Shown: positions 25,419 to 34,912, counted from the stretch's first letter. The stretch is 64,000 nucleotides of DNA from an uncultured Oscillospiraceae bacterium (GCA_900548355.1 URKR01000005.1:62001-126000); one strand, 5' to 3'. The notes: generated by a model from the letters alone, not told the origin. Numbers and translations: made by a program.

Positions 25419-25447
25419 TTGACAAGCCCGGTCGGAAACGGTATGAT
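25419..25447 (+). promoter_or_regulatory. Promoter of pgi
   Basis: TTGACA (25419-25424), a 17-bp spacer, TATGAT (25442-25447), 32 bases before the pgi start codon with AAAGGAGGAG in between. Confidence 0.85.
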
Positions 25448-25479
25448 GGAACTATCAAAAATAAAAGGAGGAGCGAACG

Positions 25480-26814
25480 ATGAGTGTCAAATATAATGGC
25501 AAGCATCTGGCAAAATTCATCCGTCCTGAAGAATATGAAGCGATCTTTCCGCAGGTCGAGCTCGCCCATCGGCAGCTGGAAACCAAAACCGGCGCCGGCA
25601 ACGATTTTTTGGGCTGGCTCGACCTGCCTGTCAATTATGACAAAGAAGAGTTTGCCCGCATTCAGCAGGCGGCCGAAAAGATCCGCGCAGATTCCGACGT
25701 ACTGCTCGTTGCAGGCATTGGCGGTTCGTACCTGGGTGCGCGCGCCGTGGTGGAAGCCGTCAAGGGCCAGTATCACAACGAAGTGGGCGACGGCCTGAAG
25801 ATCTATTTCTGCGGCAACACCATTTCGCCGACCGCGCTGAACGACATCATTGCGCTGACCAAAGGCAAACGTTTTTCGATCAACGTAATTTCCAAGTCTG
25901 GTACCACAACCGAGACAGCGCTCGCATTCCGCGTTCTGCGCAAGCTTCTGGAAGATTCTGTCGGCGCCGAAGAGGCGAACCGCCGAATCTATGCCACAAC
26001 GGACCGCGCCCGCGGTACCCTCAAACAGCTGGCGGACGCGCAGGGCTGGCCGACCTTTGTGGTGCCGGATGATGTCGGGGGACGCTATTCGGTGCTGACG
26101 GCTGTAGGCCTTCTGCCGATTGCCTGCGCCGGTATCGACATTGAAGCCCTGATGAAGGGCGCCGCCGATGCGCGTGAACAGTTCAGCGCCTGCAGCATGG
26201 ATAACGACGCCTACCGCTATGCAATGACGCGCAACATCCTGTACCGTAAGGGCAAGAAGGTTGAGACACTGGCTGCTTTCGAGCCTGATTTTACCATGAT
26301 GAATGAATGGTACAAGCAGCTTTTTGGCGAAAGCGAAGGCAAGGATCAGAAAGGCTTGATGCCGACAAGCTGCATCTTCTCGACCGACCTGCACTCAATG
26401 GGGCAGTTCCTGCAGGATGGCAGCCGCACGATGTTTGAAACTTATGTCGATATCAAGGAAACCCGTGAAGATTTCTTCATCCCGGAGCTGGAAGGCAACT
26501 TTGACGGGCTGAACTTCCTGGCAAATCAGAATATGTCGGTGGTCAACCGCAAAGCGATGGAGGGCACGATTCTGGCCCATACCGACGGCGGTGTTCCCCT
26601 CGGCGTAATCGAAGTGGACAAGCTGGACGCGTACAATGTCGGCAGCCTGATCTATTTCTTCTGGAAAGCCTGCGCGGTGTCCGGCTACCTGCTTTCGGTC
26701 AACCCGTTCGACCAGCCTGGTGTTGAAAGCTACAAAAAGAATATGTTTGCATTGCTGGGCAAGCCCGGGTATGAATCCCAGAAAGCAGAACTTGAAGCAA
26801 AGCTGAACAACTGA
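25480..26814 (+). CDS. pgi: Glucose-6-phosphate isomerase
   Basis: A 444-residue enzyme interconverting glucose 6-phosphate and fructose 6-phosphate in glycolysis and gluconeogenesis. The SIS fold is evident: [17 protein letters not shown] (sugar-phosphate loop), [20 protein letters not shown] (second signature) and the C-terminal [21 protein letters not shown] (signature with the catalytic lysine region). The length is typical of the Firmicute type (~450 residues). It has its own strong promoter. Confidence 0.97.
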   Translation: MSVKYNGKHLAKFIRPEEYEAIFPQVELAHRQLETKTGAGNDFLGWLDLPVNYDKEEFARIQQAAEKIRADSDVLLVAGIGGSYLGARAVVEAVKGQYHNEVGDGLKIYFCGNTISPTALNDIIALTKGKRFSINVISKSGTTTETALAFRVLRKLLEDSVGAEEANRRIYATTDRARGTLKQLADAQGWPTFVVPDDVGGRYSVLTAVGLLPIACAGIDIEALMKGAADAREQFSACSMDNDAYRYAMTRNILYRKGKKVETLAAFEPDFTMMNEWYKQLFGESEGKDQKGLMPTSCIFSTDLHSMGQFLQDGSRTMFETYVDIKETREDFFIPELEGNFDGLNFLANQNMSVVNRKAMEGTILAHTDGGVPLGVIEVDKLDAYNVGSLIYFFWKACAVSGYLLSVNPFDQPGVESYKKNMFALLGKPGYESQKAELEAKLNN

Positions 26815-26874
26815 TCCCGCAAATAAAATGCCTGTACCCGCAGGCGTTGCCATAGATTGAAGGAGGCACGCAAA

Positions 26875-27279
26875 ATGATCAAACTCATCGTAGGCGCCAA
26901 AGGCTCCGGCAAGACCAAGACCCTCATTGATATGATCAATGAGGCAACCAAGACCAGCGCCGGCAACATCGTCGTGATTGAAAAGTCGATGAAGCTGACC
27001 ACTGAAATCAACCACAAAGCCCGTCTGCTTGATGTGGACGAATATGACATCAGCGGCGCGCAGATGTTTTATGGGTTCGTGGCCGGTGTGCTGGCCGGCA
27101 ACTATGATATCACCGAGCTTTTCGTCGATGGTCTGCTGAAGGTTGTGGATCACAACATGGATGAAGCGGCCAAGGTGCTGGCAGAGATTGATAAGATCAC
27201 GGCCAACAATGTCGAAGTTGTGGTGACTGTTTCCGCCAATGCGGATGACCTCCCGCCGGAAATCAAAAAGTACCTGTAA
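26875..27279 (+). CDS. Small P-loop protein of unknown function
   Basis: A 134-residue protein starting MIKLIVGAKGSGKTKTLIDMINEA, with a Walker A motif (GAKGSGKT, residues 7-14). A Walker B is not obvious: the candidate strands ELFVDGLLKVVD and NVEVVVTVSAN lack a classical hhhhDE. The rest alternates short strands and helices and includes LLDVDEYDI and QMFYGFVAGVLAGNYDITELFVDG. The ATG at 26875 follows AAGGAGG; an ATG at 26857 is less likely. It lies between pgi and yceD, with a terminator after it. I do not recognise a characterised family; a compact nucleoside kinase-like or NTP-sensing protein is possible. Confidence 0.75.
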   Translation: MIKLIVGAKGSGKTKTLIDMINEATKTSAGNIVVIEKSMKLTTEINHKARLLDVDEYDISGAQMFYGFVAGVLAGNYDITELFVDGLLKVVDHNMDEAAKVLAEIDKITANNVEVVVTVSANADDLPPEIKKYL

Positions 27280-27290
27280 ACAGGGTTGTG

Positions 27291-27323
27291 CGGGGCAGGG
27301 CCGGGGGCTCTGCCCCGTTTTTT
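27291..27323 (+). terminator. Intrinsic terminator
   Basis: CGGGGCAG (27291-27298) pairs with CTGCCCCG (27310-27317), followed by six T residues. Confidence 0.85.
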
Positions 27324-27376
27324 ATGACGCAAGGCGAATTCTTCAAATTTTTCTTGCGGTTTTTGTAAGATTTGTG

Positions 27377-27405
27377 TTGACAAGGGCACCTGACTTGTGT
27401 ATACT
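27377..27405 (+). promoter_or_regulatory. Promoter of yceD-rpmF
   Basis: TTGACA (27377-27382), a 17-bp spacer, TATACT (27400-27405), 26 bases before the ATG. Confidence 0.88.
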
Positions 27406-27431
27406 AGATAGGCAACCTTTTGAGGTGAAGT

Positions 27432-27932
27432 ATGCAATTTGATCTGAGAAACTTTTTGCTGAACGCAAAAGTGCCTTATACCGCACAGTTTTCCGCTGAC
27501 TTTTCCGCGGAAGATTTTGGCGGTTCCAGTGTGTCGGCCCCGGTATCGTGTGTTTTTACCGCCACGCCAACTATGGAAGGCGCAACATTGACATTGCAGG
27601 TCCAGGCCGTCGCCAACGGGGAATGCGCCCGTTGCCTGGCGCCAGTGGAACAGACTTATGACTTCACAAGAACCTATACCGTTCGTCCGCGGGAGCTTGA
27701 CGACCCCGATTTCGAATTGCCGCTGGATGAGAAGGGTTGCTTGAATGTGCGGGAGCTCGCTTATCAGGAATTGATTTTTGAGATCCCGCGGGTGCTGCTG
27801 TGCAGCGCCGATTGTCTTGGCCTATGCCCCATCTGCGGCAAGCGCAGGGTGGAAGGCTGTCACTGCCGGCTCACCCAGGAAGAATCCCCCGTAGATGCAA
27901 GGCTTAGCATACTAAAACAACTGCTTAGTTGA
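27432..27932 (+). CDS. yceD: DUF177 (YceD) family protein
   Basis: A 166-residue protein of the YceD/DUF177 family, linked to 23S rRNA accumulation and always found next to rpmF. Motifs are GECARCLAPVEQTYDFTRTYTV in the centre and CSADCLGLCPICGKRRVEGCHC near the C-terminus, where six cysteines may bind zinc in this Firmicute form. It is co-transcribed with rpmF, 25 bases downstream. The N-terminal region (residues 1-50) is variable, as in the family. Confidence 0.92.
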   Translation: MQFDLRNFLLNAKVPYTAQFSADFSAEDFGGSSVSAPVSCVFTATPTMEGATLTLQVQAVANGECARCLAPVEQTYDFTRTYTVRPRELDDPDFELPLDEKGCLNVRELAYQELIFEIPRVLLCSADCLGLCPICGKRRVEGCHCRLTQEESPVDARLSILKQLLS

Positions 27933-27957
27933 AATTTCACCAAGGAGGTGCTATAAA

Positions 27958-28146
27958 ATGGCAGTACCCAAGAGAAAGCAGTCCAAAGCCCGTCGCGACA
28001 AGCGCCGCTCCAATGTCTGGAAGCTGGAAGCTCCTACGCTGGTGAAATGTCCTCAGTGCGGCGAGCTGAAGGTGCCCCATCAGGTTTGTGGCAAGTGCGG
28101 TTATTATAAGGGCCGCGAAGTCGTGAAGGTCAGCAAGGACGCCTGA
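27958..28146 (+). CDS. rpmF: 50S ribosomal protein L32
   Basis: A 62-residue ribosomal protein starting AVPKRKQSKARRDKRRSNVWKLEAP. It carries an intact zinc ribbon CPQC...CGKC (C+ type), so it is the zinc-dependent form. A strong AAGGAGGTG ribosome-binding site precedes the ATG. The pairing with yceD is the conserved arrangement. Confidence 0.98.
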   Translation: MAVPKRKQSKARRDKRRSNVWKLEAPTLVKCPQCGELKVPHQVCGKCGYYKGREVVKVSKDA

Positions 28147-28190
28147 TTGCGCCCGCGTTCGGTCTTTTTCGCAACGATCAGAAAGCAGGG

Positions 28191-28216
28191 GAGGGGGCTT
28201 GTGCCCTCTCTTTTTT
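28191..28216 (+). terminator. Terminator after rpmF
   Basis: GAGGGGGC (28191-28198) pairs with GCCCTCTC (28203-28210, one G-U pair) around TTGT, followed by six T residues. Confidence 0.75.
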
Positions 28217-28290
28217 GTTGCCAAAACGGTTGGTATTTTGTTTTGCTGCATGATATAATAAGAACAACCGTCCCGGAAAGGAGGAAACCG

Positions 28291-29625
28291 ATGCCTTTGC
28301 AGGTGCAACAGATTGCAGAAGGCTCAACCGCGCAGCGGCTGGGTTTGCGGGTGGGGTCTACACTCGTTTCCATTGACGGCAACCCGCTTCATGACGCGCT
28401 CGACTATCAGTTTTATACTGCGGCGGAACATTTTGTCCTCACTGTCTGTGAGAATGGCGTTCAGCGGCAGGTTGAAGTCACAAAACCGGAGTATGAACCC
28501 TTCGGCTGCGATTTCAAAACCTACCTCGGGGATGAAAAGCACAGTTGTGACAACCACTGTATGTTCTGCTTTATTGACCAGCTGCCGCCCGGAATGCGCG
28601 AGCCGCTCTATTTTAAGGATGATGATGAGCGGCTCTCCTTCCTGTACGGCAACTATATCACGATGACCAACCTCAGTGATGAAGAAGTCGAGCGGATTGT
28701 GAAGATGCATATCAGCCCGATCTTCATCTCCGTGCACACGACAAACCCGGCGCTTCGGGTGCGGATGATGGCCAACAAACGGGCGGCGGAAACGCTGCGT
28801 TACCTGGATGTCTTTGCCAAGGGCGGCATTGAGATGAACTGCCAGATTGTTTTGTGCCGTGGGATCAACGATGGAAATGAACTGCGCCGCACGCTGGATG
28901 ATCTGCTGGCATTGCGTCCGCAGGTGGGCAGCATTGCGGTTGTGCCGGCCGGGGTGACAGCGTACCGTGACAAGCTGTTCAAACTTGAGGCCTACGACGC
29001 CGAAACGGCAGCTGAAGCGCTTGCGATTATGGAAGAATACAGCCATCGCTGCCGGAAAACCTATGGCCGCAGCATTGTATATCCGAGTGATGAATGGTAT
29101 CTGACGGCCGGTCGCCCGATTCCGCCGGCAGATTTTTATGATGAATTTGCCCAGCTCGAGGATGGCGTCGGCATGTGGCGGCGCTACCACGATACTTTTT
29201 TGGAAGAGCTTGCTCGCCCGCGCCGCCTGGTGATTCCCCGTAAGCTGGATGTTGTTACCGGTACGCTCGCCGCGCCGCTGATTGCACAGATGGCGCAGGC
29301 TGTTGGGCGGCGTTACCCTGGGGTACGGGTCTTTGTCCACCCCATCGAAAACCGCTTTTTTGGCGGCAATGTCAGCGTGGCAGGCCTGGTTACCGCCACG
29401 GATATTATTGACCAATGCAAGGGCCGTCTGCATAGCCGTGTTCTGGCTGTGCCGCAGGTGATGCTGCAGGACGAGGGCGACCGTTTTTTGGATGATATCA
29501 CGCTGCCGCAGCTCGGCGAAGCGCTGGGGTGCCAGGCAGTCTCGATTCCGACGGATGGCGCCGGCTGCTGCCGGGCTTATCTGGGAACGCGGGTTTTGAA
29601 AGCTGCGCGTGCCGCGCAAACCTAA
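28291..29625 (+). CDS. DUF512 / PDZ-linked radical-SAM-like FeS protein
   Basis: A 444-residue protein. Residues 1-65 resemble a PDZ domain (IAEGSTAQRLGLRVGSTLVSIDGNPL). A cysteine motif C86-DNH-C90-MF-C93 follows in a radical-SAM-like core, and the C-terminal half is DUF512 (PRKLDVVTGTLAAPLIAQMAQ, HPIENRFFGGNVSVAGLVTATDII). The family is conserved in clostridia and cyanobacteria, typically next to der, exactly as here (14-base gap). Its reaction is unknown; the linkage to Der suggests ribosome assembly or RNA modification, which is inference. A TATAAT at 28254-28259 may be its promoter, with a weak TTGGTA -35. The ATG at 28291 follows AAAGGAGG. Confidence 0.88.
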   Translation: MPLQVQQIAEGSTAQRLGLRVGSTLVSIDGNPLHDALDYQFYTAAEHFVLTVCENGVQRQVEVTKPEYEPFGCDFKTYLGDEKHSCDNHCMFCFIDQLPPGMREPLYFKDDDERLSFLYGNYITMTNLSDEEVERIVKMHISPIFISVHTTNPALRVRMMANKRAAETLRYLDVFAKGGIEMNCQIVLCRGINDGNELRRTLDDLLALRPQVGSIAVVPAGVTAYRDKLFKLEAYDAETAAEALAIMEEYSHRCRKTYGRSIVYPSDEWYLTAGRPIPPADFYDEFAQLEDGVGMWRRYHDTFLEELARPRRLVIPRKLDVVTGTLAAPLIAQMAQAVGRRYPGVRVFVHPIENRFFGGNVSVAGLVTATDIIDQCKGRLHSRVLAVPQVMLQDEGDRFLDDITLPQLGEALGCQAVSIPTDGAGCCRAYLGTRVLKAARAAQT

Positions 29626-29639
29626 AAGGAGGGATGAGT

Positions 29640-30971
29640 ATGGCAAAACCCATTGTGGCGATTGTTGGACGGCCCAACGTGGGCAAATCCACCATCTTCA
29701 ACAAATTGACCGGCCAGCGCATCGCGATTGTTGAGGATACCCCGGGCGTGACCAGGGACCGTATCTTTTGCGAATGTGAGTGGACGGGACATAGCTTTTT
29801 GCTGGTGGACACCGGGGGTATTGAACCGCATATTGATGATGGTTTGCTCGCCCATATGCGCCAGCAAGCGCAAATTGCGATTGATTCGGCTGACTGTATC
29901 ATTATGGTGGCGGATCTTCGTTCCGGTGTGACCCCGCAGGACCGTGAAGTGGCAAGCATGCTGATGCGCAGCGGCAAACCGGTGGTGCTGGCGGTTAATA
30001 AATGCGACAAGGTTGGCGAGCCGCCACTGGAACTTTATGATTTTTATTCGTTGGGAATTGGGGAACTGATCCCGGTTTCTGGCGTTCATGGGCATGGCAC
30101 CGGGGATTTGCTGGATGCAGTGTGCGCTCACCTGCAATTTGGGGAAGAACAGCCCGGGGAGGATGACCGCATACCGGTTGCGGTGATCGGCCGCCCCAAT
30201 GTGGGAAAATCCAGCCTGATCAACCGTATCCTTGGGGAGGACCGCCTGATTGTGGCCAATGAGGCCGGTACGACCCGCGATGCCATTGATACCGAGGTGG
30301 AGAACCAGTACGGACGATTTATCTTTACCGACACCGCCGGCCTGCGCAAAAAAGGCAAGGTCGAAGAAGGAGTTGAGCGGTTCAGTGTGCTGCGTAGCCT
30401 CGCCGCGGTGGAGCGCAGCCGTGTCTGCGTGATTATGATTGACGCGACGGTCGGCTTTACCGAACAGGATTCCAAGGTGGCCGGTTATGCCCATGAACAG
30501 GGTAAAGGCTGCATCATTGCGGTAAACAAGTGGGATGCGGTTGAAAAGGATACCTATACGATGGACCGCATGCGCAAGGAGCTGGAAGAAGCCTTCAGCT
30601 TTATGTCCTACGCGCCGATTCTTTTCATCAGCGCAAAAACCGGCCAGCGGCTGGACAAGCTGTTTGAACTGATCCATTTTGTGGATGTGCAAAACGGAAC
30701 CCGTATTCCGACCGGCGCGCTCAATGAAATGCTGGCGAGGGCAACGGCCCGGGTACAGCCGCCTTCGGATAAAGGCAAGCGGCTCAAGATCTTCTACATA
30801 ACCCAGAGTTCTACCCGCCCGCCGACATTCGTATGCTTTGTCAACCAAAAAGCGCTGTTCCATTTTTCGTATCAACGTTATATTGAAAATCAGATCCGTG
30901 AAAATTTTGGCCTGACCGGTACGCCGATGCGCCTGCTGGTGCGCGAACACGGCGACGGTTCGGCGCGCTGA
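29640..30971 (+). CDS. der: Ribosome biogenesis GTPase Der (EngA)
   Basis: A 443-residue GTPase with two tandem G domains, unique to Der. The G1 motifs are GRPNVGKS at residues 10-17 and again near residue 184, with DTPG/DTAG and NKCD/NKWD in each. The C-terminal KH-like domain (FYITQSSTRPPTFVCFVNQK) ends in GTPMRLLVRE. It is essential for 50S subunit maturation in the cytosol. Of two in-frame ATGs (29634, 29640) the second has proper spacing to AAAAGGAGGG. The gene is followed by plsY. Confidence 0.97.
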   Translation: MAKPIVAIVGRPNVGKSTIFNKLTGQRIAIVEDTPGVTRDRIFCECEWTGHSFLLVDTGGIEPHIDDGLLAHMRQQAQIAIDSADCIIMVADLRSGVTPQDREVASMLMRSGKPVVLAVNKCDKVGEPPLELYDFYSLGIGELIPVSGVHGHGTGDLLDAVCAHLQFGEEQPGEDDRIPVAVIGRPNVGKSSLINRILGEDRLIVANEAGTTRDAIDTEVENQYGRFIFTDTAGLRKKGKVEEGVERFSVLRSLAAVERSRVCVIMIDATVGFTEQDSKVAGYAHEQGKGCIIAVNKWDAVEKDTYTMDRMRKELEEAFSFMSYAPILFISAKTGQRLDKLFELIHFVDVQNGTRIPTGALNEMLARATARVQPPSDKGKRLKIFYITQSSTRPPTFVCFVNQKALFHFSYQRYIENQIRENFGLTGTPMRLLVREHGDGSAR

Positions 30972-30989
30972 CAGAGTAAGGAGGAATCA

Positions 30990-31649
30990 ATGTCGATGCA
31001 ACTGGTTTTGGCTTGTGTGCTGGCCGCGCTGGCGGGGTATCTGTGCGGCAGCGTAGTATTTGGCATCCTGATCTCGAAGGTCTTTTGCCATGATGATGTG
31101 CGTACCCATGGCAGCGGCAGCGCCGGTATGACCAATATGCTGCGCACCTATGGCGCGGCCGCCGGGGCGGCTACTGCGATTGGCGACGTGGCGAAAGGCG
31201 CGGTTGCCGTCTTTATTGGCGAATGGCTGTTTGCGCAGCTGGTGCCCAACTTAGACCCGGCGTGCGGCGCCTATCTTGCGGCAATCTTTGCAGCGATCGG
31301 CCACATGAAGCCGGCGTGGTTCGGGTTTAAGGGCGGCAAAGGGGTGCTGGTTTGCGGGGGCGCGATTTTAGCGCTGCAGCCGCTCGTCTTTGTGCTGCTG
31401 CTTGTCATTTTCCTGATCGAATTTGCCATTACCCGCATTGTTTCGCTTGGCAGTATCATTCTGGCCGTGCTGTACCCGATCCTGACCGTTTGTTACTGGG
31501 TTTGGCAGGGGGCCAGCGTGCCGACTGTTGTGTTCATCGGGGTATGCAGTGTGCTGATGGCTGCGATGGTTATCTATATGCACCGTTCCAACATCCAGCG
31601 CCTGCGTGACGGAACCGAATACCGCTTTGGCGAAAAGAAGAAACAGTAA
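30990..31649 (+). CDS. plsY: Glycerol-3-phosphate acyltransferase PlsY
   Basis: A 219-residue membrane acyltransferase using acyl-phosphate to make lysophosphatidic acid. The first catalytic loop is HGSGSAGMTNMLRTYG, a slight variant of the usual GSGNxGaTN (Ser in place of Asn). The second loop is HMKPAWFGFKGGKGVLVCGG and the third contains ITRIVSLGSI. At least five hydrophobic helices are present. Its position after der is common in Firmicutes. The Asn-to-Ser change in loop one is noted, but the rest of the active site is intact. Confidence 0.94.
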   Translation: MSMQLVLACVLAALAGYLCGSVVFGILISKVFCHDDVRTHGSGSAGMTNMLRTYGAAAGAATAIGDVAKGAVAVFIGEWLFAQLVPNLDPACGAYLAAIFAAIGHMKPAWFGFKGGKGVLVCGGAILALQPLVFVLLLVIFLIEFAITRIVSLGSIILAVLYPILTVCYWVWQGASVPTVVFIGVCSVLMAAMVIYMHRSNIQRLRDGTEYRFGEKKKQ

Positions 31650-31655
31650 TAATAT

Positions 31656-31700
31656 AAAGCAAACAGGCCATTCTGTCACACAGGATGGCCTGTTTGCTTT
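31656..31700. terminator. Bidirectional terminator between plsY and the hydroxyacid oxidase
   Basis: Twenty-base arms (31656-31675 with 31681-31700) with a 5-base loop. The CAGGCC core is flanked by AAAGCAAA and TTTGCTTT; one G-U pair. It serves both convergent genes. Confidence 0.88.
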
Positions 31701-31721
31701 ACTGCACGCTTTTTGAAATGC

Positions 31722-32735
31722 TCACAGCCGTACCATATCCCGGCTGATCTCGGCAAGGGTATGCGCGCCGCACATTGTCATGGTATCGGCAAGCTCGGCT
31801 TGCAGCTGATCCACATAGGCCTGCACGCCGGCAGCACCGCCTCCGTACACGGCTGTGACGAACGGGCGTGCGATCAGTACAGCATCGGCTCCCAGAGCCA
31901 GTGCGCGGAATACATCCAACCCGCTGCGGATGCCGCCATCAACCAAAACAAGTGCCCTGCCGTTTACGGCTGCGGCAATCTCGGGCAGAACCTCTGCTGT
32001 GGCGGGGGTGCCATCCAGCACCCGACCGCCATGGTTTGAAACGACGATACCGGCGGCTCCCGCCTGGATTGCTTTTTCAGCGCCACGGGCGGTCATAATC
32101 CCTTTGACAAGAAACGGTACGTTGGCATCGCTGATGATCTGTGCCAGTTCTTCAACTGTTTTGCTGCCGGCCGGCGGGTTCAGATTCTTAAGGAAAGGCA
32201 ATCCGGCGGCATCAATGTCCATAGCAACAGCGAACGCTTTGGAAGCACGCACCAGCGCCATCTTTTTGTCCACCGTGTCGGCGTCCCAAGGCTTGACGGT
32301 AGGGATACCAAAGCCGTCAGCCGCCTTTACAGCGCCGCAGGCGGCTTCCATAACGGCCGGGTTGGTACCATCACCGGTAAAGGCCAGAATCCCGGCGTCC
32401 CGGCAAGCCGGTACGAGGATATCGTTGTAGGCAATGTCATCGTATTTGCGGCCGTAATGCAGCTGTACAGCCCCGACAGGGCCGGCAAACACCGGCAGCC
32501 GAAAGCTATGTCCGAGCAGTGTGCAGCGGGTATCCGGCTCGCCGCCGGCGCAGATGGTATCCATCTGGACGCGCACGGCTTGCCAGGCCTGGTAGTTGCG
32601 GATGGCGGTGTCACCCACGCCTTTGGCGCCGGGGCCGGGAATGGTGCCGCGGCAGCCGCGGCCATCACAGACCGGGCAGGCTTTGCAGGGGCCCATCTGG
32701 CCGCGCGCCTGTTCCAAAACGTCGTTGTATGTCAT
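31722..32735 (-). CDS. FMN-dependent alpha-hydroxyacid oxidase/dehydrogenase family protein
   Basis: A 337-residue TIM-barrel flavoprotein. The family signature with the catalytic histidine is SNHGGRVLDG, followed by the FMN-phosphate segments LVDGGIRSGLDVFRALALGADAVLIARP. An extra N-terminal cysteine cluster CKACPVCDGRGCRG is typical of clostridial members, which lack the standard start of lactate oxidases. It probably oxidises a 2-hydroxyacid such as lactate, with an acceptor other than oxygen in an anaerobe; that is inference. ATG 32735 is preceded by AAAGGAGAG (a GTG at 32738 is also possible). Confidence 0.88.
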   Translation of the reverse strand: MTYNDVLEQARGQMGPCKACPVCDGRGCRGTIPGPGAKGVGDTAIRNYQAWQAVRVQMDTICAGGEPDTRCTLLGHSFRLPVFAGPVGAVQLHYGRKYDDIAYNDILVPACRDAGILAFTGDGTNPAVMEAACGAVKAADGFGIPTVKPWDADTVDKKMALVRASKAFAVAMDIDAAGLPFLKNLNPPAGSKTVEELAQIISDANVPFLVKGIMTARGAEKAIQAGAAGIVVSNHGGRVLDGTPATAEVLPEIAAAVNGRALVLVDGGIRSGLDVFRALALGADAVLIARPFVTAVYGGGAAGVQAYVDQLQAELADTMTMCGAHTLAEISRDMVRL

Positions 32736-32879
32736 CACAATTCTCTCCTTTGGGCGGGCAGATTACCGCGCTTTTATTTATTGTACCGCGTTTGCAGGAC
32801 CGGCGCAAGGGCGGCCTTTTCTTTTATGGAAAAATGTGGTATGCTGAAAACGGTATTTTGCAAAGGGAGGAAGATCCTA

Positions 32880-34568
32880 ATGAAATTCTGTGATATGCCT
32901 TATAAACGCCCGGACCTTTCCGCGCTGCTTGCACGTTGCGAAGATCTGGCGGCGCAGCTGTCCGCGGCCCCTACGCCGGAGGCGCTGGTAGCACTGTACC
33001 GCGAAGAAAACCATGAGATGGCCCACTACCGCACGGCGCAGATCTTGGCGAATATCCATTACACCCAGGATACGCGCGACCCGATCTGGTCAGCTGAACA
33101 AGATTGGTTTGATGAGAACAGCCCGGCGGTTTCCAACGCTGAAACATGCATTGCAAAAGCGATTTTGTCCAACCCGCACGCCGGAGCTTTGGCTGATGCG
33201 TTTGGCTCAACGGTGCTGCCCACGCTGCAAAACCGGGTCAAGGCAATGGATGAACGGCTGATACCGCTGCAGCAAAAAGAAAATGCCCTGATCAGCGCAT
33301 ACCAGAAATTGTATGGCGGTGCGCTTGTCACATTGGACGGTAAGCAGCTGACCATTCCGCAGCTGAACCTGTATAAAGAAAGTATGGACCCTGCAATGCG
33401 CCGGGCCGCTTATGACGCGGAAGCCGCTTATTTTGATGCGCACCGGCAAGAATTTGACAGTATCTATGACCAACTGGTTCACAATCGCAATGAACAGGCC
33501 AGGATGCTCGGCTATAAAGATTACAGCGAGCTGAGCTATGTGCGGATGAACCGGATCGGCTATGGGCCAAAAGAGGTCAAGGCTTTTCGCGATGAAGTGG
33601 CCGTTCACGTGGTGCCGATGCTTACAAAAATCATGGCGTTGAAAGCCAAGCGGATCGGCCTTGAACATCCGATGTTCTGGGACAGTGCCCTCAATTTTGC
33701 AGATGGAAACCCGGCGCCCCATGGCAATTATGAGGAACTGATGGCAAGCGCCCGCAAGATGTACCACGAACTCAGCCCTGTGACCGGTGCGTTCATCGAC
33801 TTCATGCAGGACAACGAAATGTTTGATGTGATGAGCCGCCCGGGCAAGATGAGCGGCGGATATGAGGAAATTATCCCGGACTATAAAGCGCCCTTTATCT
33901 TTGCGAACTGGAACGGCACATCCGGCGATGTGGATGTGCTGACCCATGAGTGCGGGCATGCGCTGGAATCTTATCTGGCGGCGCGCACTGATTTGCCGGA
34001 AGAACTGCAGTGCCCCGGCATGGAAAGTGCTGAAATTCATTCCATGTCAATGGAATTCCTGACTGCTCCCTGGCATCAGCTCTTCTTTGGCCCGGATACT
34101 GCCAAATATGCGCTCTACCATGCAGAGGACAGTTTTGTCTTTCTTCCGTATGGATGCATGGTGGATGAATTTCAGCATATTGTCTACCAGAATGAAACGA
34201 TGACCCCCGAACAGCGCAACGAGGCATGGCTGAAACTTGAACAAAAGTATCGGCCCTGGAATGATTTTGGCGATCTCGGCTTTTATGGACGCGGTGCGGG
34301 TTGGCAAAGGCAGCTGCACATTTATGAATGCCCGTTCTATTATATCGACTACTGCCTGGCCACTGTGATTGCGCTGCAGTTCTTTACGGCCAGTCTGTCG
34401 GACCATGCGGATGCATGGAACCGGTATCTGACCCTGACTAGGCTGGCCGGTACAGCTTCCTACGCGGAACTGGCGGCCAGTGCAGGCATGAAAGTCCCCT
34501 TCACCCCGGGAAGCCTTACTGAACTGGCGGCAACTGTCAGCGATTGGATTCTGGATCACCAGCTGTAA
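32880..34568 (+). CDS. M3 family oligoendopeptidase (PepF-like)
   Basis: A 562-residue zinc metallopeptidase. The active site HECGH is at residues 356-360 (VLTHECGHALESY), and the third ligand glutamate lies in the following MESAEIHSMSMEFL. A long helical N-terminal domain precedes it. It hydrolyses short peptides in the cytosol. AAAGGGAGG precedes the ATG at 32880; an upstream in-frame extension to 32457 overlaps the divergent gene and was rejected. The upstream sequence GGTATGCTG near 32837 may be a -10 element. No terminator was seen immediately after it. Confidence 0.94.
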   Translation: MKFCDMPYKRPDLSALLARCEDLAAQLSAAPTPEALVALYREENHEMAHYRTAQILANIHYTQDTRDPIWSAEQDWFDENSPAVSNAETCIAKAILSNPHAGALADAFGSTVLPTLQNRVKAMDERLIPLQQKENALISAYQKLYGGALVTLDGKQLTIPQLNLYKESMDPAMRRAAYDAEAAYFDAHRQEFDSIYDQLVHNRNEQARMLGYKDYSELSYVRMNRIGYGPKEVKAFRDEVAVHVVPMLTKIMALKAKRIGLEHPMFWDSALNFADGNPAPHGNYEELMASARKMYHELSPVTGAFIDFMQDNEMFDVMSRPGKMSGGYEEIIPDYKAPFIFANWNGTSGDVDVLTHECGHALESYLAARTDLPEELQCPGMESAEIHSMSMEFLTAPWHQLFFGPDTAKYALYHAEDSFVFLPYGCMVDEFQHIVYQNETMTPEQRNEAWLKLEQKYRPWNDFGDLGFYGRGAGWQRQLHIYECPFYYIDYCLATVIALQFFTASLSDHADAWNRYLTLTRLAGTASYAELAASAGMKVPFTPGSLTELAATVSDWILDHQL

Positions 34569-34742
34569 GTTTGCCTGATACAAAAGTTCTGCTTCAAAAG
34601 TGGGGACGGATTTGAAGGGGGGACAAGTTTCTCGATGCCCTGCGCCAGGACGCATACATCTGGCCGGTAAAAGTGCCTTTTGGGCGAACCAAGTGAATTA
34701 CCGGGGCGTTTTTCGAAAATTCCACAAAATTCTGTCGAGCAC

Positions 34743-34771
34743 TTGACAGCCAGGGGCAAACAAGGTATACT
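34743..34771 (+). promoter_or_regulatory. Promoter of the metQNI-azlCD leader
   Basis: TTGACA (34743-34748), a 17-bp spacer, TATACT (34766-34771). Transcription should start near 34778, about 36 nt before the leader peptide ATG. Confidence 0.88.
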
Positions 34772-34813
34772 AACTCCATTGAAACGGAAATTGATTCGAA
34801 AGGGGATGCTGTC

Positions 34814-34912
34814 ATGATCTGTTTTGAACGCCGTGATGGCATGATGATGTGCATGTACAGTGTGCTTCGGCAACCTGTGCATGTTTTCCCCTGCGCGAAA
34901 AGATTTGCGTAA
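34814..34912 (+). CDS. Methionine-rich leader peptide of a putative attenuator
   Basis: A 32-codon open frame starting ATG at 34814, with AGGGG 8 bases upstream and ending TAA at 34910-34912. Residues 10-14 are Met-Met-Met-Cys-Met (34841-34855), giving five Met including the start and three Cys. It lies 36 nt into the transcript and 16 nt before a terminator hairpin. The first structural gene is the methionine-binding lipoprotein gene metQ. Size, spacing and codon content are those of attenuator leader peptides, in which slow decoding of Met codons would signal charged tRNA-Met shortage. A shorter frame from ATG 34806 (Met-Leu-Ser) overlaps it but has poor spacing. Confidence 0.72.
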   Translation: MICFERRDGMMMCMYSVLRQPVHVFPCAKRFA

